NCBI GenBank assembly: GCA_017795085.1
Contig: CP051246.1
Span: 3,536,514 to 3,600,513, forward strand
Reading direction: 5' to 3'
DNA: 64,000 bases
Source: Salegentibacter sp.
GTDB taxonomy: Bacteria > Bacteroidota > Bacteroidia > Flavobacteriales > Flavobacteriaceae
The notes under the pieces: generated by a model
What the model saw: only the letters and a program-made list of their open reading frames with translations
What the model was told of the DNA's origin: nothing
The model's database searches: none
Made by a program: the position numbers and the translations under genes
In this document: positions 52,936-61,663 of the stretch, piece by piece
Numbering within the stretch: position 1 is the stretch's first letter
Layout of the letters: the number at the start of each line of letters is the position of its first letter

Positions 52936-55662
52936 TTAATAAAATAACCAGTCTATCGCTTTTTTATCACCATCTCCAGAATAACCAACATCTCTAGAAG
53001 ACAACTCCTGGTTTGCTTCAATAAAACCTAAAATAAGTACCCTGCCTCTCTCCAGACTAAATGTATGTTTTCCAGGTTCATAATTATAAGTATGAATATT
53101 TACTGAGGGATACCCATCAGTTTGTATTGCGTTAACCAGAATTGCTTCTGCCTGACCGCGATTATTGGCCGCAGCATTTGTTTCTAAAGTTGGCGGAGAA
53201 AGAAAACCTTCTTCTTCTGAATTAAAATAGCCTACTACCATTTTAACCGGATTCTCGGTTATAAAAGACAAAGAAGTTCCTTCATTTTGTTGTTTTTCAG
53301 GATCAATTTTAATTCCGGTAAGGTTTTTTAATTCCGGAGCGATTTTTAAAACCTGTGCATTCATATCAGGATAAAGCAACTCGCCTGTTTCAAAAGAATA
53401 CTTCTCAACACCTTCTGTAGAAACTATTACGTCATTAGCTTTTTTCCAGGGTCCTACATCCACTGGTTTTCTCTTACCGCCAGACTTTTTAAGTGCTTCC
53501 AGGTTATTTTTAAAATTAGACAGTTCTTCCTCAAAATGCGGTAAAATTTCCGTCCAATGTTTATTTTTTCCACCTTCTCCACTAATAGGAATTCTACGCA
53601 TAGAAGTTTGCATGCTGTTTGCGTAATGGTAGGTATCCTTAGTAAGTTCGACTAAATCCTGATAATGCTCTAAACTTTTTTCTAAATAAGGCACAGCTTC
53701 TTCTAAATCGGAAAGTTCTCCCGATTTTTCATACCGCAACACCTTTAATGCTGCCTTTACTTTTTCTGAAAAGAATTTTGTAAAAGCTTCATAAGCATAT
53801 ACGTCATTTTTTAATCTTTCAAACTCCTTTTTTTCTTCTGAAACTAAAGGAGTGGCTTTGTCTATTGCATTTTTGGCTTCCCGGGCATGAGCTAAAATTT
53901 CCTCAATAATCTGAGGCGGGGTTTCCCCAAAATGCGGTTTATTATTCCACTCTTTATCGGCATACTCAATTAGAATTTCTCCAAGTGGTCCACAAGATTC
54001 GTAAAATCCAGGATAAACCCGCCATTTATAAGGATTCACCAACTGGCTCGCGAACATTCCTAAAAGCAAGGTCTGCCTATTCCCCTCGGTGATTCCAAAT
54101 CGGCGTAAAGTTTTAGGGGCAATTTCTCCGGTTTCTTCGTAGGCTTTCAGGATATATTTACCACCTTCTTCCGAAGCTCCGAATTTCTCGGCTAAAAGAT
54201 TGCTCCAAAACTCAATTTCCTCTTTACGATCACGGTCTTTTTCCCAGGCATAGCGTGACCAGGCCTTGTACCAAATCCAATCGCGCTCCATTTCCAGTAA
54301 GCGCTCACCATCTTGTGTTTTATCGGCCGAATAAGGCCAATCCCAATAAGATGATTGCGGGTATAAATGCAGGGCATTGGCTCCATGCTCATTATGCATT
54401 GCCTTTACACTTTTCTGAATAAAATCGGGAGAACCGAATCTAAAAGGTTCTAGATTAGCCAGAATATGCACATTAGAAATATGAATAGACCCGGCTGAGC
54501 TTAAATCACGATGAATTTGCGTCCACGGCCCTCTGGGCTGGTAAGTTGTTAACGATTCCCCGTTATACTTATGCGTAGTATACAGGTTTTTATAAACTTT
54601 AAGCGCCTCTTCCATGACCTTAGGCGCATCGGTATCGTGGGCACGTAAGATAATAGGTGGTTCTTCTTCGATATTTAAGGCTTTTAACCCATCTTTTACA
54701 CCGGGAATAACCGTATTGGTAAACCAGTTAATATCATTTTCAATCCCGCTCATGGCTTCCCCAAGAGCTACCAATAACCCGACATTAGGATATTTCTCGA
54801 TAAAAGCTGCAATAGATTTTCTCGTATAATCTTCTAAAAGCGGGGTAATTTCGCGACTTCGATCCTGTGTCTTAATATTATGATGTTCTGCAAAGGGCTT
54901 AGAAACAATAATATTATAAAACATTTGAATCACCCAAATCCCCCTTTTGTCGGCTTCTTCGGTAAGGAATTTAAATATTTCTTCATTTTTCTGGAAAGTT
55001 TCATCATCTACCTCAACGGCATAAGGATAATCTTCTAACTTTACTAAAGAAGCAAAAGGATGACCATTCCATAGGTAAAGAGAGTTCAAACGGTTTTCGA
55101 CCATCATATCCAGATAATCTATCCAAAGTCCTTTATCGTAAAACCAGGGGAAATTTTCAGGAGTATACGGATATTCATAAACGCCCCGGCCTTCCATTAA
55201 TTCGGTTTTTTGCAAACCAATTACACTACCGCGCAATACCATTTCGGGAGATTCATTAATATTGAATGAATTTGGGAATCTGCCCTCCTCTTCTATAATA
55301 TCACCAAGCTGTAAGGCTCCATAAAGCACCCCGGAATTATCAGCCCCCTGAACTAAAACAATATTCCCTTCTGAGGAAATTCTATAAGATTCTTTTGTAT
55401 CTAAATTTGATGTTTCGAGTCCAGATTCAGCTAAAATATCTGAAGAATCACCCTGACTCTGAAGGATTATGGTTTTTTCAAAACTATCTGGTTTTGCTTC
55501 TTTTAGCATACTAACATTATAACCTGAATTTTCAAGCTTTTCTGCCAGTTTTTCTCCACCAAAAGTAATTCTTGGGGACTCCTCCGGAATTACAATAGCT
55601 ACATCCTGAGCATAGGAAATACTAAAAACCAATAAGAAAATAAAACAACTAAAAGTGCGCAT
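52936..55662 (-). CDS. Uronidase-like glycosidase (GH67/GH115-like architecture, unclassified here)
   Basis: A 908-residue secreted protein (signal peptide to about ISYAQ, residue 19). An N-terminal alpha+beta domain of the type that precedes GH67, GH84 and GH115 barrels (NSGVLYGALQLGDIIEEEG near 115) leads into a TIM-like barrel with NRLNSLYLWNGHPFASL, LLVALGEAMSGIEND, IILRAHDTDAP and ALHLYPQSSYWDWPYS; a helical region and a C-terminal beta module (AAANNRGQAEAIL) follow. I recall homologues labelled alpha-D-galacturonidase, with weak support. Catalytic residues cannot be assigned safely; Glu and Asp of GEAMSG and RAHDTD are candidates. Confidence 0.6.
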   Translation of the reverse strand: MRTFSCFIFLLVFSISYAQDVAIVIPEESPRITFGGEKLAEKLENSGYNVSMLKEAKPDSFEKTIILQSQGDSSDILAESGLETSNLDTKESYRISSEGNIVLVQGADNSGVLYGALQLGDIIEEEGRFPNSFNINESPEMVLRGSVIGLQKTELMEGRGVYEYPYTPENFPWFYDKGLWIDYLDMMVENRLNSLYLWNGHPFASLVKLEDYPYAVEVDDETFQKNEEIFKFLTEEADKRGIWVIQMFYNIIVSKPFAEHHNIKTQDRSREITPLLEDYTRKSIAAFIEKYPNVGLLVALGEAMSGIENDINWFTNTVIPGVKDGLKALNIEEEPPIILRAHDTDAPKVMEEALKVYKNLYTTHKYNGESLTTYQPRGPWTQIHRDLSSAGSIHISNVHILANLEPFRFGSPDFIQKSVKAMHNEHGANALHLYPQSSYWDWPYSADKTQDGERLLEMERDWIWYKAWSRYAWEKDRDRKEEIEFWSNLLAEKFGASEEGGKYILKAYEETGEIAPKTLRRFGITEGNRQTLLLGMFASQLVNPYKWRVYPGFYESCGPLGEILIEYADKEWNNKPHFGETPPQIIEEILAHAREAKNAIDKATPLVSEEKKEFERLKNDVYAYEAFTKFFSEKVKAALKVLRYEKSGELSDLEEAVPYLEKSLEHYQDLVELTKDTYHYANSMQTSMRRIPISGEGGKNKHWTEILPHFEEELSNFKNNLEALKKSGGKRKPVDVGPWKKANDVIVSTEGVEKYSFETGELLYPDMNAQVLKIAPELKNLTGIKIDPEKQQNEGTSLSFITENPVKMVVGYFNSEEEGFLSPPTLETNAAANNRGQAEAILVNAIQTDGYPSVNIHTYNYEPGKHTFSLERGRVLILGFIEANQELSSRDVGYSGDGDKKAIDWLFY

Positions 55663-55670
55663 AACCTGAT

Positions 55671-56594
55671 TTATGAATTTTGAAAAACTTCTTTCATATA
55701 AGCCACATTTGCACCATAGTTAGCTTTTACGTTGTGAACCCTATCGGTATCCCGGGAACGTTCAATAATAAGCCAGCCGCTCCATCCCATCTGGTCAAGC
55801 GTCTTTTTAATTTTTGGCATATTAAAGGCCGGATCATTTTCAATCCACTCTCCATCGGTATTGCTACAATGAATTTGAGCTATATTTTTTCTCCCCAAAA
55901 TTTTTAATTCATCACTAATATCCCTGCCGTTTTTTATTGCATTGGCAAAATTGAAAGAACTTTTAACATATTTGGAATCCACTTCTTCTAAAAAGTCCAG
56001 TTCAGCAGCGGCATCGTAAGAAGTTTCAACAGCAATTACGCCCCCAATTTTCCCAACTTGTTTACCGGCCCATTGCAGGCGTTGTACAATTAAGGGACGT
56101 AATTCCGGCTCTTTTGCCATATCTCCCTGGACTCCCAAAGGCAAATAGGCATTTTTTACTTTCATGGCTTTCATGGTGTCTATGGTATCCTGCACCATAA
56201 CATTTACCGTAGGACGTTTAGCAAAAGATTGTGCGTAAAAACCAGACATAGCTATTGAACTTATGCCCACCCCGGTTTCTTTAGATTTTTCAAGAAATTC
56301 TTGTTGTGTTCCAGGAGTATCCAGTTTACTTTCAAAAGTTCTTCGGTCTCCAAGGCTGCCCATATCCATTTCAATCCCGTCGGCATTTATTTTTTGAGCA
56401 AGGTCAAAAGCACTAAGTTTTTGCCTTTGCAGAATCATCCAATCGCAAACTGCAATTTTATATCGATGCTCGCCCATAGAAGAACTAAACGCGAAAGGAG
56501 CATTGCAACCTAAAACCACCCCCGCTGAAGCAAGAGAAGACACTTTTAAAAAGTGTCTTCTCCCTTTTATATAACCTGATTTTTTATTTTCCAT
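55671..56594 (-). CDS. Exported sugar-isomerase-like TIM-barrel protein (Tat signal)
   Basis: A 307-residue protein of the xylose-isomerase-like TIM-barrel family. A twin-arginine leader KGRRHFLKVSSLASAG is followed by VVLGCNAPF, so it may be a Tat-exported lipoprotein. Barrel pieces: INADGIEMDMGSLGDR, AYLPLGVQG, GVIAVETSYDAA, AQIHCSNTDGEWIEND and GWLIIERSRD, keeping acidic and His residues that bind metal in this fold. Substrate unknown; perhaps an epimerase or isomerase for a released sugar. First gene of the operon driven by promoter E, 8 bases before the uronidase-like gene. Confidence 0.75.
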   Translation of the reverse strand: MENKKSGYIKGRRHFLKVSSLASAGVVLGCNAPFAFSSSMGEHRYKIAVCDWMILQRQKLSAFDLAQKINADGIEMDMGSLGDRRTFESKLDTPGTQQEFLEKSKETGVGISSIAMSGFYAQSFAKRPTVNVMVQDTIDTMKAMKVKNAYLPLGVQGDMAKEPELRPLIVQRLQWAGKQVGKIGGVIAVETSYDAAAELDFLEEVDSKYVKSSFNFANAIKNGRDISDELKILGRKNIAQIHCSNTDGEWIENDPAFNMPKIKKTLDQMGWSGWLIIERSRDTDRVHNVKANYGANVAYMKEVFQNS

Positions 56595-56664
56595 TTTTAT
56601 TAGGATATTTAAGAATATTTACTTTTCACGATTTCTTTACTACTAAAAGAAACTTAATTAGTGT

Positions 56665-56709
56665 GAAAAATACTATAAAAGCTAATTAAAGCTATCCTGT
56701 ACTATCCCG
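56665..56709 (-). promoter_or_regulatory. Regulated promoter E for the TIM/GH2/deoxy-sugar operon
   Basis: Minus strand: CGGGAT-AGTA-CAGGAT (56709 to 56694), 21 bases, then TATTTTTC (56672 to 56665), 7 of 8 to TAnnTTTG. AGCTT trails the second half-site. About 70 bases before the start of the TIM-barrel gene. Confidence 0.75.
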
Positions 56710-56763
56710 AAATCACACTGTTTTAAATCAAAGACTATTTTTGACCCCAGCTACCTTTTATTT

Positions 56764-57291
56764 TCATTTATGACTTATTTCCTTATTCACAATTAAACCA
56801 ATATTATTCAACTTTTCACGAAATACATCAACACTTGTTAATTCTCTTTTAGGAATAAGTAGCGAAAGGCCGCTCGAAATTTTCAGGAAAAAATGATTTT
56901 CCGTTTCATCAATTTTCTCTACTTCAGAGATGTTAATTTTTGCTTCTCCAGTTTTATTTTTTGAAAAGATTGAGTCACTATTTATTTCTATAATTTCTTC
57001 TTGTCCAAATCGTTTTGAATAATTTTCTTCAATGTAAATTTTGTGATATTTTTTATACCTCCACTTGAAATATTTCGGATAAAATATTCCGCACGCAATG
57101 GCAGCAAATGCAAAATATATAGTCATAGGATTATTGTGGGTCAGGTAAAAGTAAAAAGCAACAAAGATTGACCCAACTGTCAAGAAAATCCAACCGTTTC
57201 TTTTTTTCCTATTTATCCTATCCGACTTTGAAGCTGTGAATAATTGAAAATCCAGGAAGTCCTGCTCTTCTATTTTATATTCAATTTTCAT
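56764..57291 (-). CDS. YcxB-like small membrane protein
   Basis: A 175-residue protein with two membrane segments (about residues 33-52 and 56-75, NGWIFLTVGSIFVAFYFYL) between a charged N-terminal stretch and a cytoplasmic C-terminal part with the YcxB-like pattern (EEIIEINSDSIFSKNKTGEAKI followed by FFLKISSGLSLLIPKREL). Function unknown. It is not related to glycan use and sits between two enzyme operons, 40 bases after GH78. It may be a passenger from before the locus was assembled. Confidence 0.7.
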   Translation of the reverse strand: MKIEYKIEEQDFLDFQLFTASKSDRINRKKRNGWIFLTVGSIFVAFYFYLTHNNPMTIYFAFAAIACGIFYPKYFKWRYKKYHKIYIEENYSKRFGQEEIIEINSDSIFSKNKTGEAKINISEVEKIDETENHFFLKISSGLSLLIPKRELTSVDVFREKLNNIGLIVNKEISHK

Positions 57292-57331
57292 CTTTAAAAT
57301 TTGTCACCACTTGGAATTATTAAATCCAATA

Positions 57332-60064
57332 CTAGAACCTAAAGTTTAAAGTGTAACTTCCTGAACCCAGTTCAATTTTATTATAATTGGAGAACTCAAA
57401 AGATGATTTACCTATTTTTTTATTATTGATTTCAATATTGGATTTTCCGCTTGAAGGAACATATACCTGAGCAGTAGTATTGGCGGGTATTTCTATATTC
57501 CATTCAATTCTTTTTCCCTTACGCTCCCAGTGACTTTTAATTTCACCCTGCTGTGAATTATAGGAAGCTTTTACATAATCTAATCCATCAACAAATGAAG
57601 GTTTCATCTCAATTTCCTTAAACCCGGGTGCTGCACTTTTAATACCCGCCAGGTTTTCGTAATACCATATTATAAGATCTCCTAATAGCATCACATGATT
57701 ATAGGAATTCATACTTGGTGCGGCTACATTTCCGTTCCATAATTCCCAAATTGTGGTCGCTCCATTTTCAACCATATAACCCCAACTGGGGAAAGTTGTA
57801 TTTGTAGCAAGTTTATAAGCCAGGTCCGGACGGCCATTCTCGGTAAGACTACGCATTATCCATTGCGTCCCCACTACACCAGTACTCAAATGTCCATCGT
57901 TTCTTACCTCAATAATATCAACGACATTTTTAAATACCGCGTCTTTATGCCTATCCGGTATCATTTCAAAATAAAGAGGGAGCAAATTATCGGTAAGCGT
58001 ATTTTCTCCATAACCAGCTTCATCCGGATTAAAAAACTCCTTATTAAACCCTTCTTTGATTTTTGAAGCCAGCTCTCTATACCCTTTAACATCGGCATCA
58101 TTTTCTGTTAAACGAGCAAATTTTTGCATCATCTGTAAGTAATGATAATGATAAGCTGTTGAAATTAATTCGCTCGGGTGCTTTACATTAGCGGTCATTC
58201 CTCTACCTTCTTCAAGAGTTGCCGGAGGTGCAACCCAATCGCCATAACTATCTTTTTCCAGGATATAAGCCTCACTCATATAACGATCCTTCATATAGCG
58301 CAACCACTTCTTCATAGAGGGATAATGCTTTTTAATTACTTCTATATCGCCATATTGCTTATATAGCATATCTGCTACCATAAGATAAGTGCCCGGCCAG
58401 GTCATGTTATCGCTATAATAATTCCAGTAAGCAGGTGCAACGTCAGGAATAGCACCATCTGCTTTTTGCGCATACTGAATATCATCCAGCCATTTTGCAT
58501 ACAGCTTTGAATTATCAAAAACAAAACTCTCCCCATAGGCGCTGGTAGGGCGATCTCCTAACCAGGGTTGCCGTTCATTACGTTGCGGACAATCTATTGG
58601 CATTCCTTTGTAATTTCCCCTAATGCCCCAGTAGGCATTTTCAAAAACCTGATTAATAGTAGAGTTAGAAGTTTCGAAGGAACCCGTTTTATTCAGGGCA
58701 TCATTTACTACCCGACCTTCAAAGTCTTCAATAGTCGGCTTGCCGGGATAACCGGTAATTTCAACATAACGGAAACCATGATATACAAAAGAAGGTTCCC
58801 ATACTTCTTCCCCTTCCCCTTTCAAGGTATATTTATCGGTAACTTTTGCATCCCGGAGATTATCCATAGCCAATTCCCCATTATCATCTAAAACTTCTGC
58901 AAAACGCAAGGTCACCTGATCGCCTCTATTACCTCCTACTTTCATTTTAACCCAACCTACCATATTTTGGCCCATATCCAAAATATAGGTTTCGGGTTTA
59001 ATTTCTTCTATAGAAACCGGTTTTATAGTTTCAACGACTTTCATATGTTCCGTCATCTGTGCCTCAAATACACCTTCGGGTGCCTGCACATATTCGGCTT
59101 CTATCCAGCTCTCATCATTAAATCCTACCTCCGTCCAGCCAGGCATCTCTTTTCTGGCGTCATATTCCTCACCGTCATATTCATTATTGGAAATTATAGG
59201 ACCTTCAGCTGTTAATTTCCAGCTTGGATCGGTTTTTAAAGTCTCTGTTTCTCCATCTTCATATTCTATAACCAACTGCATAGCCATTTTTGGAAACCCA
59301 AAATTTTTTATTTTATAAGGCTTATAACGTTGTCGCATTGTAAAATACCTCCCGTTTCCGAGCAATGTTCCTATAGCATTATCACCTTGTTTTAATTGAT
59401 TGGTTACATCAAAAACATTATATTTTACGTTATGGTTATAGTCAGTAGGAACAGGGGCAAGCACCTGATCTCCTATTTTATTGCCATTTATATAAAGCTC
59501 ATATAAACCAAGCCCCATAATATAGACTTTAGCTTGTTTTATCGCTTTTTGTGCTTCAAATTCTTTTCTGAGGTGCCTTGCCGAAAGCCTGGAGTGCATA
59601 CTAACATCATCCCACTGAAAAGCTTCATCCATTCCAATCCATCGAGTAGATTTCCATTCGTTATAATTGAGTATACCCATGCTCCAGTAGGCAGGCTTAC
59701 TCCAGGAACTTTCTCCTTTATTAGTCCATATCTTTACTTTCCAGAAAGCTTCATCTTTGCTATTTAGTTCATCCCCGGCATACTCTATAAATTGATTTTT
59801 ATCAGATTCAATTTTCCCGCTATCCCATAAATCTCCTTCATTATTTTTCAGTTTCTCCTCGGAAGAAGCCACAATAATTCTGTAAGCAGTTTGCTTCACC
59901 TGCTGTTGATCCGACTTCACTTTCCAGCCCAGCCTGGGATTTTTCACATCAATCCCTTCGGGGTTTTCAAGCATCTCGCACTCTAACTGCTCGGGAGTCT
60001 CAGAAAAGTTAATACCTGAAAAAAGAGTAAAAGCTACTATAAAAGAAAGCAGAAAATATTTCAT
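57332..60064 (-). CDS. GH78 alpha-L-rhamnosidase
   Basis: A 910-residue secreted enzyme. The start is the ATG at 60064; the codon before it is TTG. After the signal peptide come the N-terminal Fn3-like domain (NPRLGWKVKSDQQQVKQTAYRI), the Bac_rhamnosid_N domain (GLGLYELYINGNKIGD, TDYNHNVKYNVFDVT), a beta domain and the (alpha/alpha)6 barrel with the catalytic-region motif DCPQRNERQPWLGD, then GATTIWELWNG and the C-terminal beta domain. It releases alpha-linked L-rhamnose. It complements the GH106 enzyme on another linkage. Follows the MGH1-like gene by 21 bases. Confidence 0.94.
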   Translation of the reverse strand: MKYFLLSFIVAFTLFSGINFSETPEQLECEMLENPEGIDVKNPRLGWKVKSDQQQVKQTAYRIIVASSEEKLKNNEGDLWDSGKIESDKNQFIEYAGDELNSKDEAFWKVKIWTNKGESSWSKPAYWSMGILNYNEWKSTRWIGMDEAFQWDDVSMHSRLSARHLRKEFEAQKAIKQAKVYIMGLGLYELYINGNKIGDQVLAPVPTDYNHNVKYNVFDVTNQLKQGDNAIGTLLGNGRYFTMRQRYKPYKIKNFGFPKMAMQLVIEYEDGETETLKTDPSWKLTAEGPIISNNEYDGEEYDARKEMPGWTEVGFNDESWIEAEYVQAPEGVFEAQMTEHMKVVETIKPVSIEEIKPETYILDMGQNMVGWVKMKVGGNRGDQVTLRFAEVLDDNGELAMDNLRDAKVTDKYTLKGEGEEVWEPSFVYHGFRYVEITGYPGKPTIEDFEGRVVNDALNKTGSFETSNSTINQVFENAYWGIRGNYKGMPIDCPQRNERQPWLGDRPTSAYGESFVFDNSKLYAKWLDDIQYAQKADGAIPDVAPAYWNYYSDNMTWPGTYLMVADMLYKQYGDIEVIKKHYPSMKKWLRYMKDRYMSEAYILEKDSYGDWVAPPATLEEGRGMTANVKHPSELISTAYHYHYLQMMQKFARLTENDADVKGYRELASKIKEGFNKEFFNPDEAGYGENTLTDNLLPLYFEMIPDRHKDAVFKNVVDIIEVRNDGHLSTGVVGTQWIMRSLTENGRPDLAYKLATNTTFPSWGYMVENGATTIWELWNGNVAAPSMNSYNHVMLLGDLIIWYYENLAGIKSAAPGFKEIEMKPSFVDGLDYVKASYNSQQGEIKSHWERKGKRIEWNIEIPANTTAQVYVPSSGKSNIEINNKKIGKSSFEFSNYNKIELGSGSYTLNFRF

Positions 60065-60085
60065 CAATTATTAGATTTTAAGATT

Positions 60086-61648
60086 CTATTCAACGCTTAG
60101 CTTCTCCAGGTTTTCAGCAGAAACTACTTTCTCACCATTTTTAAAAAGCATAAAGCCTTTTCCCTTTCCATATTTTTCACCGGTTTTATCCCAGATTATT
60201 GTGAGAATATTTCCCTTATATTTTACATTATCAAGACAAAACCATTCCCATTTTTCCTGAGGAATTAACGGACTAACTTCTACCGCGTTTCCTTCTTTAG
60301 GCCGTATTCCTATAAGCCCGTTTATTAAAAGGTCATTAAAAGTAGAATGGTTATAATAGCGACTTCTTTCCCGGTCTCCCATAAGCCAGTAACCAGTAGT
60401 TTCATCTAAATATTCACCAATGTATGGACGCCCACGGTAACTTTGAGATTCTACATAGCGGTTAAAAAGATGATAATAATCTTCTTTATCTACAATATCC
60501 TGATCGTAATCATTCATAAAGTTTGCCATAGCCGTCATAGTTTGAGAAGTAGCAAAAGGCCAAACCGCCCCATCCCACTCACAGGTCCCGGTACCGTGAC
60601 TTCTAAAACGCGGGCTACGCCTTTCGGCCGTTGTTAGTCCAAAAGGCCCTAAAAAACCTTCTTCATCCATCAGTTGTTCCCAGGCTTTATTATATGTAGC
60701 ATTGTCTTCAGGAAGGTTAAAATACCACGGAATAAAACCAATCGCTTCCCTTACATTGGCTGAAGTATCGGCTTCTTTAAAGGTTTCAAAGAATTTATCT
60801 TCTTCATTCCATAAGGTTTCTTCAACAAGTTGTTGGAGCGTATCTGCTTTGGCTTTAAATACGGTTACCAGACTATCTTCTCCTTTCATTTCGGCAATTT
60901 TAGCAAGAGCTTTTGCATTACCATACATATAACTGTTAATAGTTGGGCGGGCATTCTTTTCGTGGCGGCTTCCACTAAGTGATTCTTCCATCCCGTCTTT
61001 CACATCATGTTGCCAGAAAAGCCCATCGTCCCTGCGTCTTATATTTTCCCACTCAAAATATTCATCAACTAAATCAGGATACATATCCAGCAGAAAATCT
61101 TTATCACCATCAACCAGATATTTATCATAAAGGGCTGAGGCTGTCCAACTGCTAAAAGACATTAATTTGTTCATTCTTCCACCGTCATTTCCACGATACC
61201 ATACATGCACATTTTGATTGATATATTCTTTATCGTGCAACCACTTAAATTCCTGTACGTGGTGACCTAAAGCACAACTGATCAGATTATATTCATCGGA
61301 ATAAGATCTTTCTACCAGAAACTCAGTAATTCCGTAACCGTGTGGAGTTTCCTGAATATGTTTTCTAAGGGTCCACCATCGATAATAGAACATTTCTTCA
61401 AAACTTTTCTGCGGACTTTCGAAAAGCGGAATGTTTTTTTCCATCCAAGCCCAGGCACTATCATTAGGAATGGCCTGAGCTATGTTTTCATTTTCCATTT
61501 TATTAAAATAGTCTGCATAATGCTTAAAATTCTCTTTTTCAAGTACCATTGGCCCATTTTCCTGATGCTCCCCATTTCCGGAAGTCGATTCACAGGATAT
61601 AAAAACACCGAGGCTAAAAAGTAATATTAAACTTGATAAATATCTCAT
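60086..61648 (-). CDS. MGH1-like (alpha/alpha)6 glycoside hydrolase, lipoprotein
   Basis: A 520-residue lipoprotein (FISCEST, Cys19). The body is an (alpha/alpha)6 toroid as in GH63/GH37/mannosylglycerate hydrolase-like enzymes: MFYYRWWTLRKHIQETPHGY, SWTASALYDKYLVDGDKDFL, GTCEWDGAVWPFATSQTMTA and WLMGDRERSRYYNHSTFND. Candidate acid and base are the Asp in EWDGAVWP and a Glu/Asp in the RRRDDGLFWQ or MEESLSGSRHEKN blocks. Substrate not determined; it is among GH78 and GH95, so probably a side-chain enzyme. Confidence 0.7.
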   Translation of the reverse strand: MRYLSSLILLFSLGVFISCESTSGNGEHQENGPMVLEKENFKHYADYFNKMENENIAQAIPNDSAWAWMEKNIPLFESPQKSFEEMFYYRWWTLRKHIQETPHGYGITEFLVERSYSDEYNLISCALGHHVQEFKWLHDKEYINQNVHVWYRGNDGGRMNKLMSFSSWTASALYDKYLVDGDKDFLLDMYPDLVDEYFEWENIRRRDDGLFWQHDVKDGMEESLSGSRHEKNARPTINSYMYGNAKALAKIAEMKGEDSLVTVFKAKADTLQQLVEETLWNEEDKFFETFKEADTSANVREAIGFIPWYFNLPEDNATYNKAWEQLMDEEGFLGPFGLTTAERRSPRFRSHGTGTCEWDGAVWPFATSQTMTAMANFMNDYDQDIVDKEDYYHLFNRYVESQSYRGRPYIGEYLDETTGYWLMGDRERSRYYNHSTFNDLLINGLIGIRPKEGNAVEVSPLIPQEKWEWFCLDNVKYKGNILTIIWDKTGEKYGKGKGFMLFKNGEKVVSAENLEKLSVE

Positions 61649-61663
61649 TATTAATTTTTTAAA

